Positions 1 through 7,156 are shown, counted from the stretch's first letter. The stretch: 8,160 nucleotides of DNA from an uncultured Candidatus Altimarinota bacterium (GCA_937944175.1 CALDZW010000026.1:1-8160); one strand, 5' to 3'. Notes: generated from the letters alone by a model not told the origin. Program-made: numbers and translations.

Positions 1-1425
1 ATGAAAAACATACTCTCCATCCAAGAGAAGCTTCAAACAATTAACAAAAAGTGTTACATCGTTTGAGGTTTTTGCCGTGATTATTTTATTGAACAGAAGA
101 AGGTAGGGTGCGATTGCAATCGTACCCTACAATCATTACAAGACTTTCAAAACACCAGAAAAAACTGAGATATTGATCTTGTTACTGATGCAATTCCTGA
201 TGAGATGAAGGAGGTGTTAAAAATTGTGTGAGAAGTAGGGAAGAAGTATGGAACTTGTATTGTGTCTGAATGAGGAGAGACTTTTGAACTGACAACGTTT
301 AGAAAAGATATTGGAAGTGTGAATAATAGAAAGCCAGCAGAGGTTGAATTTACTCACTCACTTGAAGAGGATTCTTTGAGAAGAGACTTTACGTGTAATG
401 CAATATATTATGACCTAGAGAGTGAAGAATTTATAGATCCACAATGAGGGATTCTAGATATAGAATCTGGAGTTATTAGATTTGTGTGAGATCCAGGTGA
501 GAGAATAGAAGAAGATGTGATGAGAATTTTGAGATTTGTGAGATTTAAGAATAAATACAATTTCACATTACCAGAGTATGTAGAGATGTTTGGGAAAAAC
601 ATCTCTTTAGAGAGTAATTCTGAAATTAAAGTAGGGTGCGAATGTATTCGCACCCTACAGGCTTTACAAAAATATTCACATCTTCTCAAAAATATCCCTA
701 TAGAAAGAATCAGACAAGAACTAGATAAAATATTACTATTAAGACAGAACATCCAAGCTCTCAAAGACCTAAAACAAATAGATTTCTTTAAACACATTAT
801 TCCAGAAATAGATATCCTTGAAACTATCTGATGAAATAAATATCACCTAGAGTGAGATGTGTGGACTCATACACTGATGTGTGTGGAGGAATTGAATAAG
901 ATAATTAATAGAGAGAAAATGTGAAAGAAAAGAGCATTGATGCTTTTGTGGGCTATTTTACTTCATGATATTGGAAAGGCTCCAACATACACAATTTCAG
1001 AAGATGGAGAAGGACACTACTTTGATCATGAAAGAATAGGAGCTGAAATCTTTAGAAATGAACTATCTTCTAAGCTAAAATTTGAAAATACTGTTTCTAA
1101 AAAAATATCTTTTGTAATAAAAGAACATTTGAGAGTATTTTTGATTCCAGAAATGAAAGGACTCAAATCAAGAAGGCTCATGATGCATGATTATTTTGAA
1201 GATTTACTATTAATTGCTGAAGCTGATAACAGATGAAGAATTCCTGCAAAAGAAGAGACGTTTAAAAAAATATGCCAGATTTATAGAGAATTTAAGGAAA
1301 TTGTGAAGACAAAAAAATTTCTGACTTGAGAAGATATTATGAAAAAATATCCATGCCTTGAGTGAAGGGCTATTGGAGAAAGACTAGAACAATTAAATAA
1401 TCAGATTCTTGTAAGAGATGAATAA
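1..1425 (+). CDS. cca: tRNA nucleotidyltransferase (CCA-adding type) with HD domain
   Basis: 474 codons when TGA is read as Gly, ending TAA. The enzyme builds or repairs the 3' CCA end of tRNAs from CTP and ATP in the cytoplasm. Class II nucleotidyltransferase motifs appear in order: VGGFCRD at residues 21-27 (Gly22 is a TGA), the catalytic DID at 57-59, RRDFTCNAI at 127-135, and EDVMR at 171-175, the EDxxR nucleotide-selection motif, followed by ILRFVRF. A C-terminal HD phosphohydrolase-like domain follows, with HT at 290-291 and HDIGKAPT at 322-329; the LTGEDIM segment near 441-447 fits the usual C-terminus. The ATG at position 1 leaves about 20 residues before VGG, as expected, but no upstream sequence is visible. 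Two inserts enlarge it: residues 35-47 and 211-223 come from a palindromic repeat. The first lies between RD and DID, where 29 residues stand instead of the usual eight or so. A poly(A) polymerase is less likely given the HD domain. The gene converges on the methyltransferase. Confidence 0.93.
103..130 (+). repeat. In-frame palindromic element, copy 1
   Basis: A 28-nt inverted repeat beginning GTAGGGTGCGA and ending TCGTACCCTAC. It is self-complementary to its centre except for one G/T pair (110 with 123), which would be a G-U wobble in RNA. About 54% G+C by my count, clearly above its surroundings. It is codon-aligned and encodes VGCDCNRTLQ with the next codon. Similarity to copy 2 continues to about 141 (codons for xLQ), so the mobile unit may be about 40-45 nt or more. 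It sits inside the CCA-adding enzyme gene between two parts of the active-site motif. Confidence 0.85.
631..658 (+). repeat. In-frame palindromic element, copy 2
   Basis: A second 28-nt copy of the same palindrome: 13 perfect base pairs around a central GT, beginning GTAGGGTGCGA and ending TCGCACCCTAC. It has the same length, orientation and codon phase as copy 1 and encodes VGCECIRTLQ. Similarity runs on to about 669. It lies in the segment after the EDxxR motif, where the distance from FTL to the conserved ERI is roughly 24 residues longer than usual. Both copies therefore add peptide without breaking the frame, resembling in principle the protein-coding palindromic elements of Rickettsia. 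Confidence 0.85.
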
Positions 1426-1455
1426 AAAAAATATATGTTATGCATATATTTTTTT
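1425..1455. terminator. Bidirectional terminator between convergent genes
   Basis: A perfect 13-bp stem (1425-1437 with 1443-1455) closes a 5-nt loop. The stem is A-run then ATATATG, so each strand reads as a hairpin ending in a U-run. It overlaps the stop codons of both the CCA-adding enzyme gene (TAA 1423-1425) and the methyltransferase gene (TAA at 1456-1454 on the minus strand), so it can end both convergent transcripts. With only one G-C pair the stem is weak. Confidence 0.7.
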
Positions 1456-2278
1456 ACATTTGTAATACTTTTTGTCTATTCATCAGCTCTTGTAATTCTT
1501 GAATTTTATTCATTACTTCTGTATATGATTCTCTGATAGCATCTTCTTTTTTCTTTGTAATTGCATAAAATTCAACCGGGTATGTTTCAGGAGAATTCTG
1601 CTCATTTGGATTGAGACACTGTGCTATCTTAACTCTAGTTGCTTCTATAAGCTCTGGCATTCACTCAATGTTAATAGACGGTGTATCCACCCGAGGGACT
1701 TCTTTGATAAGCACAACACCATTTGGTTTAAGGTGTTTTTCTACTAGATTTTTGAGATGGTTAGCTTGAAAATTTGATCATGTTGGTCAACAAATTTCAT
1801 CACCCTTATTTTGATACCAATTCATGATAATTCTGTCATATTTTTTTCCTGATTGTTCTAATTGTTCTGGGAGGAGAAATGCTGATGTCTTTTCAACATG
1901 ATTGTACTGGGCAATTTTTTGAGCTTCCTCAAGAGCTATTTTATTTATATCACAAAAATCTACTTTTTTTGCTCAATAGAGATGAGCTAAAAATCATAGG
2001 TGTCCCTTTCATGAACCAACATCTAGTACTTCCATGTTTGTAAATATATCCATATCTTCTCAGAGAGTTTGAACAACTTCTCAAAATTTTTGTCATACTT
2101 CAGACGTAGCATGAACTCATGCCTTTTTTTGTTTCCTGGTAAGAGAATCATCAAAAATAATCACTTTTCCATCATGAATAGCCACCATTTTTTTATCCTT
2201 AAATTGAGGCATGGTAGTAGTTTCATCAAATCATGATTTTTCAATAGTACTCCATTCTGGAGACGATGTTCAAAGCAT
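1454..2278 (-). CDS. Class I SAM-dependent methyltransferase
   Basis: 274 residues with TGA as Gly. The Rossmann-type SAM-binding motif I is visible as VLDVGSGKGHLGF near residues 84-96 (Gly90 and Gly95 are TGA codons). A strand ends in VDFCDIN at 106-112, whose acidic residue usually holds the SAM ribose. Next come IIMNWYQNKGDE, in the place of motif IV, and LKPNGVVLIKEV, the late strand that usually follows LKPGG in this superfamily. The substrate cannot be told from the sequence. The first 55 residues hold MVAIHDGKVIIFDDS, possibly a small beta unit before the catalytic fold; the C-terminal 70 residues are helical and charged. The start is the first ATG after an in-frame TAA; no Shine-Dalgarno is visible. 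It is transcribed away from the zinc operon with its own promoter, so a functional link with the neighbours is not implied. An RNA or small-molecule methyltransferase are both possible. Confidence 0.8.
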
Positions 2279-2310
2279 AAATTGTTACATATAGAACAAA
2301 TAATAATTAA

Positions 2311-2337
2311 ATTATAACAAATATACATGGAAGTCAA
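2311..2337 (-). promoter_or_regulatory. Promoter of the methyltransferase gene
   Basis: On the minus strand TTGACT (2337-2332) is followed after 15 nt by TATAAT (2316-2311), which is preceded by TG plus one base, an extended -10. The spacing is short but the extended element can compensate. Transcription would start about 25 nt before the ATG at 2278. No Shine-Dalgarno lies in the leader. Confidence 0.5.
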
Positions 2338-2367
2338 TGCAGAGAATTGTTATTACTGATTTTAGTT

Positions 2368-2397
2368 TTGACTTTATTTAGAAATTCATAGTATATC
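2368..2397 (+). promoter_or_regulatory. Putative promoter of the zinc operon
   Basis: TTGACT (2368-2373) and TATATC (2392-2397) are separated by 18 nt, about 35 nt before the ATG of the Fur/Zur-family gene. An inverted repeat TAGTAT (2389-2394) / ATACTA (2409-2414) overlaps the -10 box and the expected start point, a sensible place for an operator. The -10 is only a moderate match; TTTAAT at 2402-2407 is an alternative. Confidence 0.4.
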
Positions 2398-2430
2398 TAT
2401 ATTTAATGATACTAAGTCTCAATTAAAAAT

Positions 2431-2829
2431 ATGGATATAGTACAAAAATTACAGAGTGTAGGGAAAAAGTGTACAAAAGAGAGATTGAAAATTTTTTCTT
2501 TTCTTGAAAAAAGACATATTACATCATCATCAGATGTAGTGAATACTTTTGCTTGAGATGTTTGAAGAGCAAGTGTATTTAGGACCCTGAATCTGTTTGT
2601 TGATTCTTGAATTATTAGAAAGGTTCAAAGGGTTGAGAAATGAGACTTTTATGAATTGAATGATGAGGAGCATCACCATGAACATATGCAGTGTTCTAGT
2701 TGTAATGAGTTGCTTTGTTTTGATTCTGTAAAAATTTGTAAACAGCTTATGGATATTGCAAAGCAAAAAGGGTTTACTGTTTCACAGCATAGTATTAATA
2801 TAGTTGGAAAGTGTGAGACATGTACCTAA
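2431..2829 (+). CDS. zur: Fur/Zur-family metal-dependent repressor
   Basis: 132 residues, the usual length of the family. The N-terminal half is a winged helix: TKERLKIFSFL, then SSSDVVNTF and the recognition helix region SVFRTLNLFVDSG (family pattern TVYRTLxxLxxxG). The C-terminal half is the metal-binding and dimerisation domain: HHHEH at 81-85, paired cysteines C88/C91 and C128/C131 forming the expected structural zinc site, plus C96, D98 and H120 as possible sensor ligands. Fur proteins repress metal-uptake genes when loaded with metal. The adjacent znuA-like, znuC-like and znuB-like genes make Zur the best assignment, though Fur or Mur cannot be excluded from the protein alone. Only 39 nt and no terminator separate it from the binding-protein gene, so it probably heads an autoregulated operon. 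Confidence 0.88.
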
Positions 2830-2868
2830 TAGAGGTGTATATATTTTATTTAAAAAAATAATAATGTT

Positions 2869-3819
2869 ATGAAAAAAATAATAATTATGTTAGTAACACT
2901 TGTACTGTTATCTTCATGTGGGAGTGGAGAAGAATGATGAACTTCACAGTCATCAGAGACACAAGTAATTGCTGAGAATGAAAAAGTGCAGGTCATTACT
3001 TCAATTGTACCATTAGCGTCAATTACTAACTATATTGGTTGAGAACAAGTGGTAGTGAATAATCTTGTTCCTGTTGGAGCAAGTCCTCATGGGTTTGATC
3101 TCACTCCCCAAAATATGATAAACATTCAAAAATCTGATATTGTATTTATGCTATGAATACAAGATATTGATGGATTTTTATTCAAATCATTATCTTGAGT
3201 GAAATCAATAGCTTTAGATGCTGGGCTTAAAGTACTTGAACCTACAAGTACGCATGATCATAGTGATCATGAAGAAGAATGAGAAGGACATATTCATGCT
3301 GAAGCATCCATTGATACCCATGTATGGAATGGGAAAGTAAATCCACTCCTCATTGCAAAAAAGATTCAAGAACAACTGACTGAATTACAGCCAAGCCAGA
3401 AAGCTCTTTTTCAAGCAAATTATGAAAAATTTGAAACCGAACTGACTCTAGCATTTCAAAAATTTCAACTTCTTACACAGTGAAAAACACAAAAAGAATT
3501 TATTGTATTTCATGATGCCTATAATTATTTGTTTGTTGATGCAGGGATTGATATGGATAAGAAATTAATCTTTAAAAGCAATGTTATGAGTAATACAAGT
3601 TCTTCTCAGATGAAGGAACTAACTGATGAAGTGAAACTTCATGGAGTGAGTGAATTCTTTGTTGAGCCTCAGTTTGATGATAAAACTCTACGTGTATTTG
3701 CTGAAGAAAATAATGGGAAGATTCATAAGTTGGACCCACTATGAGTAAGTGAAGAAGCGGATGGTTTTATACAAACGCTTAACTCAAATTTACAAGCATT
3801 ATCCCATATTTATGAGTAA
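2869..3819 (+). CDS. znuA: Zinc ABC transporter substrate-binding lipoprotein
   Basis: 316 residues, a cluster A-I (cluster 9 family) metal-binding protein. A short signal peptide ends in a lipobox, LSSC, with the lipidated Cys at residue 17, so the protein should be anchored outside the cytoplasmic membrane. Four expected metal ligands are visible: His74 in SPHGFD, His151 in DTHVW, His215 in VFHDAYNY and Asp289 in LDPLG (the Gly is TGA). A loop rich in His and acidic residues (about 129-143, with HDHSDH and GHIH) precedes the second ligand; this loop marks zinc-specific ZnuA proteins rather than manganese-binding relatives. TGA also encodes Gly in IGGEQ and SGVKS. It captures Zn(II) and hands it to the ZnuB-like permease. 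The ATG has no Shine-Dalgarno; its stop overlaps the start of the ATPase gene by 8 nt, implying translational coupling. Confidence 0.92.
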
Positions 3820-4531
3820 ACCATTATTGCAATTATCAGATGTTTCTATTTCTTTTGATAGAAAAAAAACGTATATTCTTAAAGATATATGTTTTTCCCT
3901 TTGAAAAGGTGCGGTGATGAGTATTATTTGAATGAATGGGACAGGAAAATCAACTCTCTTAAAGATTATTGCAGGAATTCAAGAACAGACTTCTGGAACC
4001 ATTATAAGAAATTACAAAAAACTTTGATATGTTCCTCAGAAAATAGATGTTGATATGACATTTCCATTGACAGTGAGAGAATTTATTAATATATATAATA
4101 TTGGAGTTAGTGACAGTACAATTAAGAACATGCTCAACAAATTTGATTCAAAGAAAATATTAGAAACTCAAATAGCTCATCTCAGCGGTGGAGAATTTCA
4201 AAAAATGCTAATTGTTTCAGCACTTATGTCTGAACCTGATTTACTGCTCTTGGATGAACCAACTTCCTGAATAGATGCTCTTTGAGAGAAAGTGTTTTAT
4301 CAAAATATTTCAGAAGTAAAGAAGGTATTTCCTGAACTTTCTATTATTCTTGTCTCACATAATCTTCATTTAGTTTATAAAAATTCAGATACAATTATTT
4401 GTCTCCATAGTGATAATTTTTGTTGTCATGGGACTCCAGCAGAAATTGGAAACAATAAAGATGTAAAAGAAATTTGGTGAGATTTAGTTGTTCCATATAA
4501 ACACAAACCACATGAAAAACATATTCATTAA
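3812..4531 (+). CDS. znuC: Zinc ABC transporter ATP-binding protein
   Basis: 239 residues, the usual size. All ABC ATPase motifs are present: Walker A GMNGTGKST at 40-48 (first Gly is TGA), Q-loop Gln76 in YVPQK, signature LSGGE at 124-128, Walker B LLLLDEP at 144-150 followed by TSGID (Gly153 is TGA), and the switch His183 in VSHN. It hydrolyses ATP on the cytoplasmic face to drive zinc import through the permease encoded next. The C-terminus carries several histidines (PYKHKPHEKHIH), a tail seen in ZnuC proteins and possibly a zinc-responsive element. The start overlaps the stop of the binding-protein gene; the permease ATG follows 12 nt after the stop. Confidence 0.93.
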
Positions 4532-4543
4532 TAGTTAGCTCTC

Positions 4544-5812
4544 ATGTTTGAGATATTACAGTACAACTTTTTTCAAAATGCTCTTATTGGAGGTGTTATT
4601 ATAGCTTTGATATCATGATTCTTTTGAGTATTTGTAATTATGAGGAAAGAAGCAAATATTACTCACTCAATATCTAATTTTTTATTTCTAGGTATTGCTT
4701 TGTCATTATTATTAGAATGAAACTATTATTGGTATAGTGCTATATTTGCTATTGTTGCCAGTATTGTCATTTATTCCTTAGAAAGGACAAAGCTTGTAAC
4801 TACTGAATCAAGTAAGGAGCTTATTGCTCAAGGGTGAATTGCCTGAGGAATATTTGTTGTGAGTCTTATGTCACACTTACAGCTTCATATTCACAGCCTA
4901 CTATTCGGAAGTATTCTCTCTATTACCAGTGTAGATATATGGATGGTAAGTATTTTTTGATTATTATGTGTTATTATATATTATTTCTTTGGAAGAAACT
5001 TTCTCGGTGTTATTCTCAATGAAAGTATTTCAAAGGCTAAAGGTATTCGTACAGAAATCTACAATATGTGCTTTTTATTACTCTTGTCATTTTTTATTGC
5101 TCTGAGTATTAAAATATTTGGAATTTTACTTATTTGAGCATTTTTAGTTATTCCAGCCAATAGTGCAAAAGTAATTTCTGGTAGTGTGAAGCAAATGTTT
5201 GTGTACTCAATACTCTTTGCTGTTATTTGACTCTTAATATGAATGTTTGGAGCATATTACCTTGAAACTTCCACTGGAGCAACTATTGTGTTGAGTTTAC
5301 TTGTGATATTCATTTGTAGTGTACTCTATAAGAGATTTTCATCAGCTCGTTTCTTTCTCCTCATAACATTGTGAATTATGTTGTTGATGGCATTCATTTT
5401 TTTATGAACTCATGATAACAAGTGACCTAAACTTGATAATAATCCAGAAGTATTACTTCCCTGAGACATGCACTGAGCATGAACATGATTAGATGATGAT
5501 AGTAATAGTTGAAATGGTTGAAGTGCTGATGAAAATTGAGAACACTGGAATTATGATTATATAATAGATTATCAAGAAAATCATAAGCATGAAGGACATG
5601 ATCATTGAGAATGAGAGCATGTATATGGAGATGTTGATGATAATAATAAAGCTCTAGAAGAAATTGAGCTTGAAAATATAGAAGAAGTAATCAAAGAACA
5701 ATCAGACCTTCATGATGAACAAAATAAAGAAGGAAACATCTCCATTCATTGAATGGAACATAATGATACTTATAACATACATAACATTGAAGAACACAAC
5801 CATAATCACTAA
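4544..5812 (+). CDS. znuB: Zinc ABC transporter permease with His/acid-rich C-terminal tail
   Basis: 422 residues; the ABC-3 family permease is usually about 260-290. Residues 1 to about 288 are hydrophobic and match ZnuB: an N-terminal helix, then FRVFVIMRKEANITHS-like features (VFVIMRKEANI), the loop VILNESISKAKGIRTE near 160-175 that contacts the ATPase, and GAFLVIPANSAK. The last helix is FFLLITLGIMLLMAFIFLG (270-288). From 289 to the end (134 residues) a polar tail follows, with about 15 His and many Asp, Glu and Asn, including NHKHEGHDHGEGEH and a final HNHNH. Basic residues before the last helix (YKRFSSAR) suggest, by the positive-inside rule, that the tail is outside the cytoplasm, where it could concentrate Zn(II) for transport. 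The core is translated through many in-frame TGA Gly codons. It overlaps the TsaC-like gene. Confidence 0.88.
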
Positions 5813-6374
5813 ACAAGAAGTCCTTGATAATAAAGAATTTTATATCAATGAAATTAAATCCTGAAAGGTATTTATCTATCCAACAGATACTGTACTTGGT
5901 ATTGGTTGTGATATATTATTTGATGAATCTGTCGAGAGAATTTTTCAACTCAAACACAGAGAAAATAAACCACTTCTGGTTATTATTCCTGAACTTGAAT
6001 GGATAGATAAAAATTGTAATGTTTCTGAAAAAAACAAAGAATTCATAGCTGAAAAGCTTCCTGGAGCTTATTCTTTCATTGTTGAGCTAAAGGATTCAGC
6101 AACTGTGAACCAAAGAGTTACTAACAACTCAAACACTCTCTGAATAAGAATTCCAGATAATTGGTTTGCTGAAATCATTGCTGAAACAGATAATCCATTT
6201 ATTTCAACATCAGTAAATATTTCTGGCCAGCCTTCATGTTTGAAAATTGAAGATATTCCAGAAGAAATTTTATCTTGAGTAGATTATGTAATTCAAAGTG
6301 ATGATGAATTTCTATGAAGAAGCAGTAGACTTATTGATATGACAACTGATGAGATGAAGGTGTTGAGACAATAG
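5763..6374 (+). CDS. tsaC: L-threonylcarbamoyladenylate synthase (TsaC/Sua5/YrdC family)
   Basis: 203 residues from the ATG at 5763, ending TAG. The enzyme makes threonylcarbamoyl-AMP from threonine, bicarbonate and ATP, the first step of t6A modification at position 37 of ANN-decoding tRNAs. Family motifs: SGKVFIYPTDTVLGIGC (usual YPTDTVYGLGC), LKHRENKPL (KxRxxxKPL), PGAYSFIVE, LGIRIPD and STSVNISGQPS, the nucleotide-binding SxN loop. TGA encodes Gly in SGK, LGIRI, SGVDY and LGRSS. It is a short, TsaC-like form without the Sua5 C-terminal domain. The start is uncertain: the ATG overlaps the permease gene by 50 nt; TTG at 5787 would shorten the overlap and still leave a full YrdC domain. Translational coupling to the zinc operon is likely, though no biochemical link to zinc is evident. 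Confidence 0.88.
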
Positions 6375-6544
6375 GCTTAGACTACATTATTTATTGATCT
6401 GTAGTGTAAACTTCAGCTGTTTTATCAAGGGTTTTATTATACCTGGCCGTAGATCTTCTGCTTCATGAGTTTATGAGACATCTTCTATCAGACTATCACC
6501 ATGTAGATTGAGCTTTTTTCAGGAATCAAAAATGATGCACCCAG
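6375..6544. other. Non-coding stretch downstream of tsaC
   Basis: No convincing gene on either strand. The plus strand has a 6-bp hairpin ACTACA (6381-6386) / TGTAGT (6400-6405). On the minus strand one frame looks faintly protein-like but is broken by TAA at 6473-6471 and 6389-6387, and it has no start. The stretch leads into the terminator at 6545-6574, so it is either a long 3' untranslated region of the zinc/tsaC operon or contains a small RNA. Confidence 0.4.
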
Positions 6545-6574
6545 AAACTCTATCTATACAGATAGAGTTTTTTT
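6545..6574 (+). terminator. Intrinsic terminator
   Basis: A perfect 11-bp stem AAACTCTATCT (6545-6555) / AGATAGAGTTT (6560-6570) with a 4-nt loop is followed by four more T, giving a seven-base U-run. It lies 170 nt after tsaC and before the thioredoxin promoter, so it separates the zinc/tsaC transcript from thioredoxin. Confidence 0.8.
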
Positions 6575-6625
6575 AAGATTGTTTTAAGAACTAAAACTAC
6601 AATTTCTTTTGAATACCTTATATTT

Positions 6626-6653
6626 TTGAATATACTGTGTTCACAAATATATT
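6626..6653 (+). promoter_or_regulatory. Promoter of the thioredoxin gene
   Basis: TTGAAT (6626-6631), 16 nt, then TATATT (6648-6653). Transcription would start about 12 nt before the ATG at 6672, leaving a very short leader with no Shine-Dalgarno. The position just after a terminator supports an independent transcription unit. Confidence 0.5.
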
Positions 6654-6671
6654 TATTAAATCTTAGACAAT

Positions 6672-6983
6672 ATGGCAGTAGTAGTAAATGATGATAATTT
6701 CAAAGATGAAATTAAAGAAGGGGTAGTTTTAGTAGATTTCTGGGCAGAATGGTGTGGTCCTTGTCAAATTATGCTTCCTATTTTAGAACAGTTATCAGCC
6801 GACTTCGAATGAAGAGCAAAAATATGTAAGTTAAATGTAGATGAAGCTCCTGCAACAGCTGGAGAATTTAGAGTTATGAGTATTCCAACTATAGTAATAC
6901 TGAAAGATGGTGAACCAGTTGAAACTCTTGTTTGAGTTCAACAAGCTGATGTACTTACTTCAACTCTTGAAAAGTACTTATAG
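6672..6983 (+). CDS. trxA: Thioredoxin
   Basis: 103 residues, the typical length of bacterial thioredoxin, ending TAG. The redox-active WCGPC is at 27-31 within VDFWAEWCGPC, and the cis-proline loop SIPTIVIL has Pro72. Both are diagnostic of the fold and of a disulfide-reducing thioredoxin. TGA encodes Gly at FEGRAK (Gly47) and in TLVGVQQ, where thioredoxins normally carry a conserved Gly. It has no signal peptide, so it acts in the cytoplasm, reducing protein disulfides with electrons from a thioredoxin reductase not seen here. It is a single-gene unit with its own promoter; the terminator at 7122-7156 lies downstream. An additional Cys52 is outside the active site. Confidence 0.95.
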
Positions 6984-6989
6984 TATATG

Positions 6990-6998
6990 TGATATAAT
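6990..6998 (+). promoter_or_regulatory. Extended -10 promoter with overlapping dyad
   Basis: TGATATAAT is a consensus extended -10 element just after the thioredoxin stop. No good -35 is spaced correctly (TTGAAA at 6967-6972 is 20 nt away). A 7-bp dyad ATTACAA (6997-7003) / TTGTAAT (7010-7016) overlaps the box and the likely start point near 7005, so it could be an operator. The promoter would drive the RNA or small ORF that follows. Confidence 0.4.
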
Positions 6999-7014
6999 TA
7001 CAACTGTATTTGTA

Positions 7015-7131
7015 ATGTCCCTCCTTCCATTGACTAAAGGGAAAGAAATTATCCCTTTGTGGGCGTGTCCTTTAGTACAAGATAGGGATAATGAAGTAAA
7101 AACAAAAACATGAAATATAGCAAAAAACTAA
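7015..7131 (+). CDS. Possible 38-residue small protein
   Basis: An ATG-to-TAA frame of 38 codons with one TGA read as Gly. The product starts MSLLPLTKGKEIIPLWACP and continues with a polar, charged second half ending NIAKN. It begins about 10 nt after the expected start point of the extended -10 promoter, and its stop lies within the terminator stem. No Shine-Dalgarno, no recognised family. A frame of this length can occur by chance when TGA is not a stop, and the strong inverted repeats inside it argue equally for RNA function. Low confidence. Confidence 0.22.
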
Positions 7132-7156
7132 ATAGAAATATTTAGTTTTTTATTTT
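7122..7156 (+). terminator. Intrinsic terminator
   Basis: A perfect 12-bp stem AAAAAACTAAAT (7122-7133) / ATTTAGTTTTTT (7140-7151) with a 6-nt loop, followed by ATTTT. The stem is A/T-rich with one G-C pair, and the A-run and T-run let it act in both directions. It would end the RNA or small-ORF transcript and any read-through from thioredoxin. Confidence 0.7.

Larger units (their letters stand above)
7005..7156 (+). ncRNA. Candidate structured small RNA with possible pseudoknot
   Basis: About 150 nt between an extended -10 promoter and an intrinsic terminator. Two perfect inverted repeats interleave: ACTAAAGG (7033-7040) with CCTTTAGT (7069-7076), and ATTATCCCT (7048-7056) with AGGGATAAT (7084-7092). 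The order 5'-5'-3'-3' is that of an H-type pseudoknot. A third, mutually exclusive 7-bp hairpin is AAAGGGA (7036-7042) / TCCCTTT (7052-7058), so alternative folds exist, as in attenuators and riboswitches. I do not recognise a known RNA family. The same stretch also holds a 38-codon open frame, so it might be messenger rather than non-coding. Confidence 0.4.

Noticed and set aside
103..658. The two palindromes as a minimal CRISPR array or transposon ends
   Set aside because: Only two copies, 500 nt apart, both in frame in a gene with family motifs running between them; no spacer regularity, transposase or target duplication seen.
408..797. 129-codon open frame on the minus strand
   Set aside because: It lies antisense to the CCA-adding enzyme gene, whose motifs are clear; its translation is Ser/Leu/Ile-rich with no family likeness.
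1..1425. Many stop codons suggesting a decayed cca pseudogene
   Set aside because: All interrupting codons are TGA at Gly positions; no TAA or TAG occurs before 1423, so the gene is intact under code 25.
2282..2320. TTGTTA / TAACAA repeats between the divergent genes as a Zur box
   Set aside because: Arms are 27 nt apart and lie on the methyltransferase side, overlapping its -10; in such AT-rich sequence a chance match is likely.
2530..2766. 78-codon open frame on the minus strand
   Set aside because: Antisense shadow of the Fur/Zur-family gene, whose metal-binding and winged-helix motifs are on the plus strand.
4834..5022. 62-codon plus-strand frame within the permease gene
   Set aside because: Out of frame with the ZnuB reading, which is continuous once TGA is Gly.
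6387..6540. Minus-strand frame with a protein-like run (THEAEDLRPGIIKPL)
   Set aside because: Split by TAA at 6473-6471, no start codon and no family recognised; too short to call a pseudogene.
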